Of a DNA stretch of 64,000 nucleotides, positions 35,495-43,707 are shown piece by piece. Below the pieces are notes generated by a model that saw only the letters and a list, made by a program, of their open reading frames with translations, did no database searches and had not been told where the DNA came from. Position 1 is the stretch's first letter; each line of letters begins with the position of its first letter. The stretch covers positions 124,001-188,000 of the forward strand of contig JAFDVI010000028.1 in the NCBI GenBank assembly GCA_018269055.1, in the 5' to 3' direction. Origin of the DNA: Acidobacteriota bacterium. GTDB taxonomy: Bacteria; Acidobacteriota; Blastocatellia; RBC074. A program made the translations under genes and the position numbers.

Positions 35495-36493
35495 ATGAAA
35501 AAAGAGCTTGGAATCTTTCTCCTTCTGTTGGTTTTGTGCGTGGTGGTTTCGCTCAAAGAGCCGTTGTTTCTTTCCGCGACCAACCTGCAAAACACCGCAC
35601 GACTGATTGGCGCTTATGGAATTTTCAGCATAGGCGTTGGCGTCGTCATCATTACCGGCGGCATTGACCTGTCCATCGGTTCCAGCATGGCGTTGCTGGG
35701 CGTGCTGCTTTCCATGATGTTGATGGGGAGCCATTGGCCCGGCGTGCTGGCTGTGGCGGTGACCTTGTGTGTGGCGATGGCGCTGGGCTTGCTGCACGGA
35801 ACGTTGATCACGCGCATGAAGATTCAACCCTTCATCGTCACGCTGTGTGGATTGTTGTTTTATCGCGGGCTGGCGCGGTTCATCGCCAACGACGAAACCA
35901 AGGGCTTCGGCAATGCCGCTGGATTTGAGCGGTTGCAGGGATTGGCTACTGGCAGGCTCTTTGGCATTCCTTCTCCATTCGTTGTGTTGATTGTGGTCAG
36001 TGTGGTGATGTGGTTGGTGCTTCATCGCTCAGTGTTTGGCCGGTACTTGTTCGCAGTCGGGCGGAACGAAGACGCCGCGCGATATTCCGGCATCAACACC
36101 AAAATGGTCATTACTTTGGCTTACGTCATCTGCGCTTTCATGACGGGAATTTCCGCGATTTTGATCGCGTTTTACACCAACTCGATCTCGCCTTCGTCGC
36201 ACGGAAACTTTTATGAATTGTATGGCATTGCGGCAGCAGTGCTTGGCGGATGCAGCTTGCGCGGCGGAGAAGGATCGGTCATCGGAATTCTGCTTGGCAC
36301 AGCGCTTTTGCAGGTGTTGCAGAATCTGGTGAACCTTTTAGGGATTGACCCGTCGCTGAACTTTGCGGTGATGGGCGCGGTGATTTTATTAGGAGTGCTG
36401 GCCGATCAGATTCTGAAGGCTCGAACCGCGAAAACGGCCTTAAGCCGCAATTTACGTGTAGCTGAAAATGAAAATCCCCGCCGCCTGAAGTAG
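35495..36493 (+). CDS. sugar ABC transporter permease (RbsC-like)
   Basis: 332 residues from ATG 35495; the frame opens at 35465. About nine hydrophobic helices, with the family hallmarks GIFSIGVGVVIITGGIDLS, MKIQPFIVTLCG, YRGLARFI and GRNEDAARYSGIN, and AAVLGGCSLRGGEGSVIG near the end. Completes the binding protein/ATPase/permease set that follows uxaE. A structured inverted-repeat region starts at its stop codon. Confidence 0.93.
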   Translation: MKKELGIFLLLLVLCVVVSLKEPLFLSATNLQNTARLIGAYGIFSIGVGVVIITGGIDLSIGSSMALLGVLLSMMLMGSHWPGVLAVAVTLCVAMALGLLHGTLITRMKIQPFIVTLCGLLFYRGLARFIANDETKGFGNAAGFERLQGLATGRLFGIPSPFVVLIVVSVVMWLVLHRSVFGRYLFAVGRNEDAARYSGINTKMVITLAYVICAFMTGISAILIAFYTNSISPSSHGNFYELYGIAAAVLGGCSLRGGEGSVIGILLGTALLQVLQNLVNLLGIDPSLNFAVMGAVILLGVLADQILKARTAKTALSRNLRVAENENPRRLK

Positions 36494-36565
36494 CAACCCC
36501 ACATTGCTTTCTTCCCGGACCCGCCAGTGACGGTTATGCCCGGGAAGACCAGACGTCAGGCGGCG
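36479..36565 (+). other. nested stem structure overlapping the permease stop codon
   Basis: Outer stem CGCCGCCTGA (36479-36488) pairs with 36556-36565. Inside are AGCAA/TTGCT (36493-36497 with 36505-36509) and TCTTCCCGG/CCGGGAAGA (36510-36518 with 36540-36548), giving a junction-like fold. A further CCAAC/GTTGG hairpin lies at 36578-36596, with a T-run near 36610. It may be a complex terminator or a structured RNA. Confidence 0.55.
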
Positions 36566-37038
36566 AGGAAGGGGCAACCAACCTATCGTCAGTTGGAAGA
36601 CCAAAGAAAATTTTTAAGCAATCACGCAAACGCCCCAACACCTATACTTGCCAGCCTTGGCTTCCATCATTGAGAAATGCCTGTGTTTTCATTTCCCTCT
36701 ACGAAATGATGAAAGTTTCATGGCGGCAATCTGCCTATCCGATTCCCCCAGGGCGTTTTCGTGATTTTCGAATTCGTCAGACCAGACGACGCGGGAAATA
36801 TATTTCGACTCACCGAGAAGAACCATTGGACTTTGGTCCAATAGTTCGCGACCGGCTGGACGAACCGGCTCGGTCAGAGAAACACGTAGTTTTACCTGTA
36901 GCTTTATCAGAAATGCGATTGCATTCTGACGAGGGGAAGCTATGACCTGGCGGCGGCAGGCTGCGTCACGAACTTCAGGCCCGGTGCATAGGGGAAAAGT
37001 GAAAAATCGGCCAACCAATCCTTGAAGAGAGTCCAAAA
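36566..37038. other. leader region of the two-component operon
   Basis: About 470 bases with no gene I trust. It holds the CCAAC/GTTGG hairpin near 36578-36596, a TATACT box at about 36652-36657 and the palindrome at 36826-36841. A 91-codon frame (36670-36945) overlaps that palindrome and is rejected. Confidence 0.45.
36826..36845 (+). promoter_or_regulatory. palindromic operator candidate (GGACTTTGGTCC-AATAGT)
   Basis: TTGGACTTTGGTCCAA (36826-36841) is a dyad with 6-base arms, followed by TAGT. A near-identical element with the same arms and the same AATAGT tail occurs at 39201-39218 but with the central four bases reversed and complemented. It lies about 195 bases before the sensor kinase start. 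Likely binding site for the FixJ-like regulator encoded downstream; inferred. Confidence 0.65.
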
Positions 37039-38541
37039 GTGCGAGCGAAAAATACACAGATAGATGAGTCAGAGGAGGGATTGAAGTTTCGTCGAGCCTC
37101 ATCGGCAACCGAGGCTGAAATCACAGAAGTCGAATTGCGCAATGCCCTCAACCGCACGATGCGCGACAGCCTTAAACCCATTGTAATCAGCAATGGTGTC
37201 GTTTATCTGGCCGCTTCGATCACGACTTATCTATCCCAGGCAAATTCAGGCGGCCCGGCCATATTTATGGCTGCCATGGGAATTGTCCTTTTGGGATTGT
37301 ACCTGGCGCTTCGCCAGTTGTTGATCCCGCTGGATCAAGTGAATCTGGTGACGGCGATTCTCGGGGCATTGGGATTGTTTACATGTGTTTTGCTGATGCA
37401 CCTTTATCCCGAGCCCCGCCAAACAACCAATTTTATGTTGCTGTTGTTCGCCGCCGGTGCGTGGATGATTTCGACGCGTTGGTTATTGTTGCTGATGTTT
37501 GTCGTCTTTCTAAGCTGGGTCGGTTTGGCTGCGAGCGCTCCTCCGGCCGAGTATTGGGTGCATTATGGCTTCAGCCTTTTTGTTGCCGCGTTGATGGCGG
37601 TAACCATTCACTTTGTTCGTCTGCGGACATTGCGCAATCTGGAAACCATGCGTATTCACAATCAAGCGCGCAAGGACATGCTTGAAGTTGCGTTGTTGAC
37701 AGTCCGGTTGCGTGAAGAAGAAGTTCGCATGTTGAATGAGCAGTTGGAACAGCGGGTAACTGAGAGGACAGCGGAGTTGAAATCCAGCGAAGATCGCAAT
37801 CGCACTCTATTCAATGAGTTAAATCACGTGGCAAGAGTAGCGACAATGGGCGAACTGTCGGCTTCCATTGCCCATGAGGTCAACCAGCCGCTTTGCGCCA
37901 TCATCAACAACGCTGCGTATTGCCATCGTTGGCTGGAAAATTCGGCGGCGAATTTGACCGATTTGAGCGAAATTCGCGAGGCAATGAACGACATTTCCGA
38001 AAGCGGAAGGCGCGCCAGCGAAGTCATCCAGCGCATACGAACTTTGGCGCGTAAAGGAGAGGTCGAGCCTGTCAAGGTGAATGTGAATGAAATCATTCAA
38101 CAGGTTGTTGCCCTGATGCGAAGCGAAGCCTTGAAGAGAAGCGTCACCCTGAAAACGGAGTTGCAGGAAACCCTGCCTTACGCGCTAGGTGATCGCGTGC
38201 AATTGCAACAAGTCATTCTCAACCTGATTCTCAATGGTTTCGATGCAATGAACGATGGCGACCCAGCGAAGCGGGAACTCTGCATTCGTTCCCGCCAGAT
38301 CGAAGACAACACGCTGCTGGTTGAAGTGAGCGATACCGGCATGGGAATCAATCCGTCAAACTCCCAAAAAATCTTCGAAGCATTTTACACGACCAAGCCG
38401 CACGGATTAGGGATGGGGTTGTCCATTTGCCAAACAATCATTCGTGCTCACGGAGGGCGATTGTGCGTTGTGGACCAGCTTACGGCGGGAGCAACGTTTC
38501 AGTTCACTTTGCCGGTTTTCGAGGAGGGCCAAGATGATTGA
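37039..38541 (+). CDS. membrane sensor histidine kinase (FixL-like HisKA/HATPase)
   Basis: 500 residues starting at GTG 37039. Five or so membrane helices fill residues about 45-200, followed by a coiled coil (MLNEQLEQRVTERTAELKSSEDRN) and the kinase core: His279 in SIAHEVNQP is the phosphorylation site, N-box QQVILNLILNGFDAM, G1 DTGMGI, F-box IFEAFYTT and G2 GLGMGLSI. HEVNQPL is typical of FixL/TodS-like kinases. There is no PAS domain, so the signal is probably sensed in the membrane. The end overlaps the regulator gene by 8 bases. Confidence 0.94.
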   Translation: MRAKNTQIDESEEGLKFRRASSATEAEITEVELRNALNRTMRDSLKPIVISNGVVYLAASITTYLSQANSGGPAIFMAAMGIVLLGLYLALRQLLIPLDQVNLVTAILGALGLFTCVLLMHLYPEPRQTTNFMLLLFAAGAWMISTRWLLLLMFVVFLSWVGLAASAPPAEYWVHYGFSLFVAALMAVTIHFVRLRTLRNLETMRIHNQARKDMLEVALLTVRLREEEVRMLNEQLEQRVTERTAELKSSEDRNRTLFNELNHVARVATMGELSASIAHEVNQPLCAIINNAAYCHRWLENSAANLTDLSEIREAMNDISESGRRASEVIQRIRTLARKGEVEPVKVNVNEIIQQVVALMRSEALKRSVTLKTELQETLPYALGDRVQLQQVILNLILNGFDAMNDGDPAKRELCIRSRQIEDNTLLVEVSDTGMGINPSNSQKIFEAFYTTKPHGLGMGLSICQTIIRAHGGRLCVVDQLTAGATFQFTLPVFEEGQDD

Positions 38542-39190
38542 TGCTGAACCGATTGTGTTTATTGTCGATGACGACAGCCTGGTTCGCACCTCGTTGAAAC
38601 GGTTGGTCAGCCTGGAAGGCTGGCGGGTGGAAGCCTTTGCCTCTGCCAAAGAGTTTTTACAGGGAAAAGCGCTGGATGGAACCGCCGATTTGACACCGGC
38701 TTGTTTGATTCTGGATGTTCAGTTGCCAGACCTGAACGGATTGGATTTTCAGGGGGAACTTGTCAAAGCGGGCATACGGATTCCGATTATTTTTATCACC
38801 GGCCACGGCGACATTCCCATGAGTGTTCGCGCCATGAAAGCCGGAGCCGTCGGATTTCTAACCAAACCTTTCAGTAATGGGGAACTGATCAGTTCCATAC
38901 AAGAAGCCATTGAACAAGATCGTCTCACAATTCAAAAACGAACGGAAAGACTCGTTCTGGAACGCCGGTACGAATTGCTGACTCCCAGGGAAAAAGAAGT
39001 CTTTGCACACGTCGTAACGGGGAAGTTGAACAAACAGATTGCGTTCGATTTGAATGTCACCGAAAAAACGATCAAAGTACATCGCGCCCTGGTCATGCAA
39101 AAAATGCAGGCGGAATCTCTGGCCGATTTGGTTCGAATGGCGGAAAAACTGCAATTGGCGATTCCCGATTCCTCTCAGAACAGTAACTAA
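38534..39190 (+). CDS. FixJ-like response regulator (receiver plus LuxR helix-turn-helix)
   Basis: 218 residues from ATG 38534, with GAGGAGG upstream inside the kinase gene. Receiver: VDDDSL acidic pocket, phospho-Asp in ILDVQLP, Thr/Ser in FITGHG and Lys in FLTKPF. A LuxR domain closes it (LLTPREKEVFAHVVTG, then KTIKVHRALVMQKMQ). It should be phosphorylated by the overlapping kinase and bind DNA, probably at the paired palindromes flanking this module. Confidence 0.95.
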   Translation: MIDAEPIVFIVDDDSLVRTSLKRLVSLEGWRVEAFASAKEFLQGKALDGTADLTPACLILDVQLPDLNGLDFQGELVKAGIRIPIIFITGHGDIPMSVRAMKAGAVGFLTKPFSNGELISSIQEAIEQDRLTIQKRTERLVLERRYELLTPREKEVFAHVVTGKLNKQIAFDLNVTEKTIKVHRALVMQKMQAESLADLVRMAEKLQLAIPDSSQNSN

Positions 39191-39200
39191 GCTTTGCACT

Positions 39201-39218
39201 GGACCAAAGTCCAATAGT
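39201..39218 (+). promoter_or_regulatory. second palindromic operator candidate (GGACCAAAGTCC-AATAGT)
   Basis: GGACCAAAGTCC at 39201-39212 followed by AATAGT. Its arms and right-hand tail equal the site at 36826-36845. It begins 11 bases after the stop of the FixJ-like gene and about 260 bases before the stand-alone receiver gene, so it may control that gene. Confidence 0.65.
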
Positions 39219-39276
39219 CATTGCCTTCCATCTCCTTCAAAATTCAAGTGGTGATAAATCACCGAAGTGCTCCCCC

Positions 39277-39378
39277 ATCGCGTTCCGGATCCAAGAAGGA
39301 AAGTGCCACCCCTATGCAGAAGCAAAGGCGCTGGCCGGGATGCGCGCCATTGATTCTTCGTCCTTTCCGGAACGCGAT
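39277..39378 (+). ncRNA. candidate structured RNA between two regulator genes
   Basis: Perfect 13-base arms ATCGCGTTCCGGA (39277-39289) and TCCGGAACGCGAT (39366-39378) enclose 76 bases, which themselves contain GGCGC (39327-39331) pairing with GCGCC (39344-39348). No open frame of merit lies here. Position just downstream of the palindrome at 39201 suggests a regulated small RNA or leader; it could also be a dispersed hairpin repeat. Confidence 0.45.
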
Positions 39379-39460
39379 CACTTCCAGAACTTGACTGCCT
39401 GACCCCTCCATAGCGGTTGCGAACAAAATGGTCAAAAATGTGGGATTGCCGAGGTGAGCG

Positions 39461-39835
39461 GTGTCTGAAATGATGACTCTCTGGATTGTGGATGACGACG
39501 AACTGGTTTGCAGATCACTGAAGCGAGTGGTCGGTACTTCCGGTTACAGTGTCGAAATTTTTCATTCCGCCGAAGAACTTCTCAACGCTGGCAGTTTGAA
39601 TGGTTGCCGGTGTTTGATCCTCGACGTCAGATTGCCCGCAATGAATGGGTTGGAATTGCAACGGCAATTACATACTCGCAACTTACGATTCCCAATTATC
39701 TTCATCACATCACTTGCCGACGAAAGCGTGAAAGCGATGGCCATGCAGGCGGGAGCGATTGATTATCTGCACAAACCTTTCGGAGAAGACGAATTGCTGA
39801 GCGCGATTCGCAAGGCCTTCACGATCAGCCAGTGA
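39461..39835 (+). CDS. stand-alone receiver domain protein (single-domain response regulator)
   Basis: 124 residues from GTG 39461 (ATG at 39470 is also possible; GAGGTG precedes). Complete receiver: VDDDEL, phospho-Asp in ILDVRLPAMNG, FITSLAD and Lys in YLHKPFGEDE. There is no output domain. It resembles the receiver of the preceding FixJ-like protein and may compete for phosphate from the same kinase, as single-domain regulators such as FixT-like or CheY-like proteins do; inferred. Confidence 0.9.
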   Translation: MSEMMTLWIVDDDELVCRSLKRVVGTSGYSVEIFHSAEELLNAGSLNGCRCLILDVRLPAMNGLELQRQLHTRNLRFPIIFITSLADESVKAMAMQAGAIDYLHKPFGEDELLSAIRKAFTISQ

Positions 39836-39902
39836 ACACACCGAATTTCAATCAAACCGAATGCAAGAGTTTGCCTTGGCCGAGATGCGAGGCTGGTTGA
39901 TA

Positions 39903-41270
39903 ATGCCGCCGATTTTGAACCTGACGAAAAAGGTCAACGGCAAGATGGCGATCAGCTTTCTGAAGTTAAGTTTCCTTCTGATTTTGACGGTATTTTTTCT
40001 GGGCTATGGTTGGCGGGGAAAACAAGTCCGCGCCAGTCAAAGCGGCCCTGCCCCCGGCTTAACCGGCGCGCCTGGAGAATCCGACTGTTCCTCAAGCGGT
40101 TGCCATACCGGCAATGACATCAACAGTTCGCTCGGCACACTGACAATCAACGATTTACCATCAGTCTATCGCCCGGATCAGGAAATCAATTTTACGATTC
40201 GATTGAGCCAGCCAAATCGCCAACGGTTTGGCTTCGAGATGACTGCAGTAGACGACCGCGGCCGCAAAGCAGGCGATCTGGTTGTCACCGATGCAGTTCG
40301 CACGCAGAAAATTACGACCTTCATTGTCAGCGGCCCGCGCGATTACCTGTTTCACACCGAACTCGGCACAATCCCGAACGGAACCAATCAGGGAAGCTGG
40401 AATGTGCGCTGGAAAGCTCCTTCGCAATCCGTTGGCCGAGTGAGTTTTCACGTCGCAGGCAATGCCGCCAATGGCAATGGCGCGCAAACCGGAGATTTCA
40501 TTTATGTGACCAGCGCCAGCGTCCAGGCCGGAGCGACGCTTCCCAATGTCGCCAGCGTTTCTGCCGCCAGTTTTACGCCCGGAGCGCTTGCGCCCGATTC
40601 GATCACGGCAGCATTTGGTGCCGGGTTTTCGCAAAGCGTGGCGGTTGCGTCTTCCGTCCCTTTGCCAACAACACTGGACGGCGTGCAAGTTGTTTTGCGG
40701 GATGCGTTTACCGTCGAACGTCCAGCGCCGCTGTTTTTCGTTTCGCCGAGCCAGATCAACTATCTGGTTCCGCAAGGCGTGTTTCCGGGCAGCGTGACGG
40801 TTTTCATTCGCCGAAATTCCGAGGATGTGGCCCAAGGAGCGATTACCGTCGAAAGTTCTGCTCCGGCGCTGTTCGCGGCAAACTCAAATGGCCAGGGAGT
40901 TGCTGCCGCTGTCGTCCTGAGAATTCACAATGGACAGCAAGTTTACGAACCTGTTTCGCGGCTGGAAAATGGCGGCCAAATCGCTGTGCCCATTGATCTT
41001 GGCCCGGATTTGGGAAGCGCTTCAGATCAAATCTATTTGTTGCTGTTTGGCACGGGGTTACGGGGATTTATTCCTCCTTCAGCCGTCGCAATCACAATGG
41101 GCGGAGCAAGTGTTCCTGTTCTGGGCTTCGCTGGCGTTGATGGGTTTGCCGGGTTGGATCAATGCAACGTTGGCCCGCTGCCGCGAACGCTGGTTGGACG
41201 CGGTAACGCCGATGTGGTGCTGACCGCTGGAACCAAAACTGCCAACACTGTGACCGTCAATCTCAAATGA
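39903..41270 (+). CDS. secreted protein with choice-of-anchor-V-like and Solibacter C-terminal (TIGR03437) domains
   Basis: 455 residues if started at ATG 39903; ATG 39861 and 39945 are alternatives, the last giving the shortest signal peptide (MAISFLKLSFLLILTVFFLG). The N-terminal half opens with APGLTGAPGESDCSSSGCH and a beta-sandwich region, as in choice-of-anchor V proteins. The C-terminal half (residues about 215-455) is the TIGR03437 domain: VSAASFTPGALAPDSI, PAPLFFVSPSQINYLVP, YLLLFGTGLRG. In many relatives the end reads DQVNV; here it is DQCNV. Exported, role unknown; the domain is an Acidobacteria hallmark. Confidence 0.88.
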   Translation: MPPILNLTKKVNGKMAISFLKLSFLLILTVFFLGYGWRGKQVRASQSGPAPGLTGAPGESDCSSSGCHTGNDINSSLGTLTINDLPSVYRPDQEINFTIRLSQPNRQRFGFEMTAVDDRGRKAGDLVVTDAVRTQKITTFIVSGPRDYLFHTELGTIPNGTNQGSWNVRWKAPSQSVGRVSFHVAGNAANGNGAQTGDFIYVTSASVQAGATLPNVASVSAASFTPGALAPDSITAAFGAGFSQSVAVASSVPLPTTLDGVQVVLRDAFTVERPAPLFFVSPSQINYLVPQGVFPGSVTVFIRRNSEDVAQGAITVESSAPALFAANSNGQGVAAAVVLRIHNGQQVYEPVSRLENGGQIAVPIDLGPDLGSASDQIYLLLFGTGLRGFIPPSAVAITMGGASVPVLGFAGVDGFAGLDQCNVGPLPRTLVGRGNADVVLTAGTKTANTVTVNLK

Positions 41271-41423
41271 ACCACCGAGGCTGCCGCTATGGACGCTGAG
41301 CAGCCGACGTTGCATAATCGCCCGGCATTTGTAGTTACCCTCTTAACTTTCAAGAACAACTTTTTCGAGTTTGCAGGAGCCAGCGCAATTCCGGTTTGTG
41401 CGAACTCCGGTTGAGGATTTGTT

Positions 41424-42071
41424 ATGGCAAAAAAACTGTTTGCTGTGGCGGTAGCTTTGATTTCTTTGACGTTTCTGGCCGTCACGTTGTCCGCACAAGG
41501 CTGGCAAAAACTGTTTGATGGCAAAACTATGAACGGCTGGCGATTGATGGCTGTTCACGGCGGAAACGGCGGCGTTTGGACGGTGGAAAACGGCGCGCTG
41601 GTCGCCAATCAGGATAAAGACCACAAGGGCGGTTTGATCGGAACCGAAAAGAAATATTCCGATTACGAAATCGAACTGGAATTTATGGTGGATGACCCTG
41701 TGGATACAGGATTGTTTTTGCGCGTGCGCGATGACGGAATGGGTTATCAGGTGACGATTGATTATCACAAAGACGGTTTTGTCGGCAGTTTGTATGCTCC
41801 GGCGGCGGGTGGATTCATTCAGCAGAACAAAGACTGGCCGAAATACTTCAAAAAAGGCGCCTGGAACAAACTGCGTGCCCGCATTGAAGGGCAACCCGCG
41901 CACGTCGTAGCGTGGCTGAACGGCGTGAAGACGATTGATTTCACAGACAATCAGGAACGGTATCCGCGCGAAGGGTACATCGGTTTGCAGGTTCACGGCG
42001 GCGAAGGCGCGTGGGGCGAAAACAGCCGTGCGCGGTTTCGCAACTTTCGGATTCAGGAAATCAAACAGTAA
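41424..42071 (+). CDS. DUF1080 (3-keto-disaccharide hydrolase family) secreted protein
   Basis: 215 residues with a signal peptide ending in LSAQ. The DUF1080 sandwich is clear: GWQKLFDGKTMNGWR, VENGALVANQ, GGLIGTEKKYSDYEIELEF, TGLFLRV, and the final YIGLQVHGGEG...RFRNFRIQEI. Family members hydrolyse 3-keto-glycosides and are often secreted. It begins a rightward series with a sulfatase 24 bases later, suggesting work on the same glycan. Confidence 0.93.
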   Translation: MAKKLFAVAVALISLTFLAVTLSAQGWQKLFDGKTMNGWRLMAVHGGNGGVWTVENGALVANQDKDHKGGLIGTEKKYSDYEIELEFMVDDPVDTGLFLRVRDDGMGYQVTIDYHKDGFVGSLYAPAAGGFIQQNKDWPKYFKKGAWNKLRARIEGQPAHVVAWLNGVKTIDFTDNQERYPREGYIGLQVHGGEGAWGENSRARFRNFRIQEIKQ

Positions 42072-42095
42072 TCGGTTGTCGGGAGAGTTTCAGGG

Positions 42096-43538
42096 ATGGC
42101 ACGAAAAATTGTCCTGTTGGTTTTGGCGCTGTGGTTCGTTGCGCTGAGAGTGGGCGGGGAAGAAGCGCAGGCTGTTCAGCGCAGCAAGCCCCGGTTGCCG
42201 AATGTTGTGCTGTTTTTTATTGATGATCTGGGCTATGCCGATGTCGGGGTTTTCAATCAAAACAAAGCGGCGATGGGGTATTCGACGCCCAACATTGATC
42301 GCTTGGCCGCGGAGGGAATTCGGCTGACCGACTTTTACGTTCCGCAAGCCGTTTGCTCAGCTTCGCGCGCGGCGCTGCTGACCGGTTGTTATTCCAATCG
42401 TGTTGGCATTTCGGGCGCATTGGATCACAAAGCCAATTACGGCATTAACGCGAACGAAACCACGCTTGCCGAAGTGTTCAAATCGCCCAAAGCTGGTGGG
42501 TATGCCACGGCGATTTACGGCAAATGGCATTTGGGGCATCTGCCGCAGTTTATGCCAACGCGGCATGGATTCGATGAATACTTTGGTTTGCCGTATTCCA
42601 ACGATATGTGGCCGAACCATCCGGTCAACAAAAACTACTACCCGCCGCTGCCGTTGATCGAAAACGACAAAGTCATTCAGTTGATGCCCGACCAATCGCA
42701 ATTGACCACCTGGTACACGGAACACGCCATCAGCTTTATCGAACGCAACAAAGACAACCCCTTTTTTCTATATGTTCCGCACAATATGCCGCACGTGCCG
42801 CTGTTTGTTTCTGACAAGTTCAAAGGCAAAACCAAACGCGGGTTGTTCGGCGACGTCGTCGAAGAAATTGACTGGTCGGTCGGCCAAGTGTTGGCGACCT
42901 TGAAACGATTGAAGCTCGATCAAAATACCTTGGTGATTTTCACTTCAGATAATGGCCCATGGCTCAGTTACGGAAATCACGCTGGTTCGGCCAAACCCTT
43001 GCGCGAAGGCAAAGGCACAGAAATGGATGGCGGCGTGCGCGAACCGTTCATCGCGCGCTGGCCGGGAAAGATTCCCGCCGGAACTGTCAGCCACGAACCG
43101 GTAATGACAATTGATTTGTTGCCGACCCTGGCGAAGCTGATCGGCGCGGAAGTCCCAAAAGATCGCATCATTGACGGATTGGACATCTGGCCGATTCTTT
43201 CGGGCAAGAAAGTCAAAAGTCCGCACGACGCGTTGTATTTTTACTGGGGGAAAGAACTGCAGGCGGTTCGCGCCGGAAAGTGGAAGCTGCATTTGCCGCA
43301 CACGTACCGGTTCATTGAAACGCCCGGCGCGGACGGCAAACCCGGCAAAGACACGTATCCGAAGATTGAATTGTCTTTGTTCAACCTGGAAACCGACATC
43401 GGCGAAACGAAGAATCTGGCGGACAAGTATCCTGAAGTCGTCAAACAGTTGATGGTGTTTGTCGAACGCGCTCGCGAAGATTTGGGTGATTCGTTGACCA
43501 AGCGCGATGGCAAAAATGTTCGTCCGGCGGGCAAATAA
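42096..43538 (+). CDS. secreted sulfatase (type I, formylglycine-dependent)
   Basis: 480 residues with a signal peptide. The metal site PNVVLFFIDDLGYADVG and the formylglycine motif CSASRAALLTG are intact: Cys is the residue converted to formylglycine and CxAxR is an accepted variant of CxPxR. Further conserved pieces are YGKWHLG, FTSDNGPW and LRAGKWKLH-like AVRAGKWKLH. It should remove sulfate esters from a carbohydrate or arylsulfate. An anaerobic-type or FGE maturase must be encoded elsewhere; none lies here. Confidence 0.94.
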   Translation: MARKIVLLVLALWFVALRVGGEEAQAVQRSKPRLPNVVLFFIDDLGYADVGVFNQNKAAMGYSTPNIDRLAAEGIRLTDFYVPQAVCSASRAALLTGCYSNRVGISGALDHKANYGINANETTLAEVFKSPKAGGYATAIYGKWHLGHLPQFMPTRHGFDEYFGLPYSNDMWPNHPVNKNYYPPLPLIENDKVIQLMPDQSQLTTWYTEHAISFIERNKDNPFFLYVPHNMPHVPLFVSDKFKGKTKRGLFGDVVEEIDWSVGQVLATLKRLKLDQNTLVIFTSDNGPWLSYGNHAGSAKPLREGKGTEMDGGVREPFIARWPGKIPAGTVSHEPVMTIDLLPTLAKLIGAEVPKDRIIDGLDIWPILSGKKVKSPHDALYFYWGKELQAVRAGKWKLHLPHTYRFIETPGADGKPGKDTYPKIELSLFNLETDIGETKNLADKYPEVVKQLMVFVERAREDLGDSLTKRDGKNVRPAGK

Positions 43539-43562
43539 GCTGAAGACTATGCGTAAAGCGAA

Positions 43563-43667
43563 CCCCACGAAGAAATCACAAAATACGCAGAAGTCACAAA
43601 AGTTGCTCAGGTAATGAGCCGTCTTACCCTCGTTGTGCATTTTTTGGGCTTTTTGTGGTGAATTTCT
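43563..43667. repeat. imperfect CACAAAA-type inverted repeat
   Basis: CCACGAAGAAATCACAAAA-like words on the left are mirrored by TTTTTTGGGCTTTTTGTGGTG on the right in reverse complement with several mismatches. Related to the element at 35395-35480. Located between the sulfatase and MFS genes. Confidence 0.5.
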
Positions 43668-43707
43668 GACCTGCTCATGCGCACACTTTTCAAAGGAAAT
43701 CCATTCA

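Noticed and set aside
36670-36945. 91-codon frame before the histidine kinase
   Set aside because: No family features, no ribosome site, and it runs through the palindrome at 36826, which better fits a leader region.
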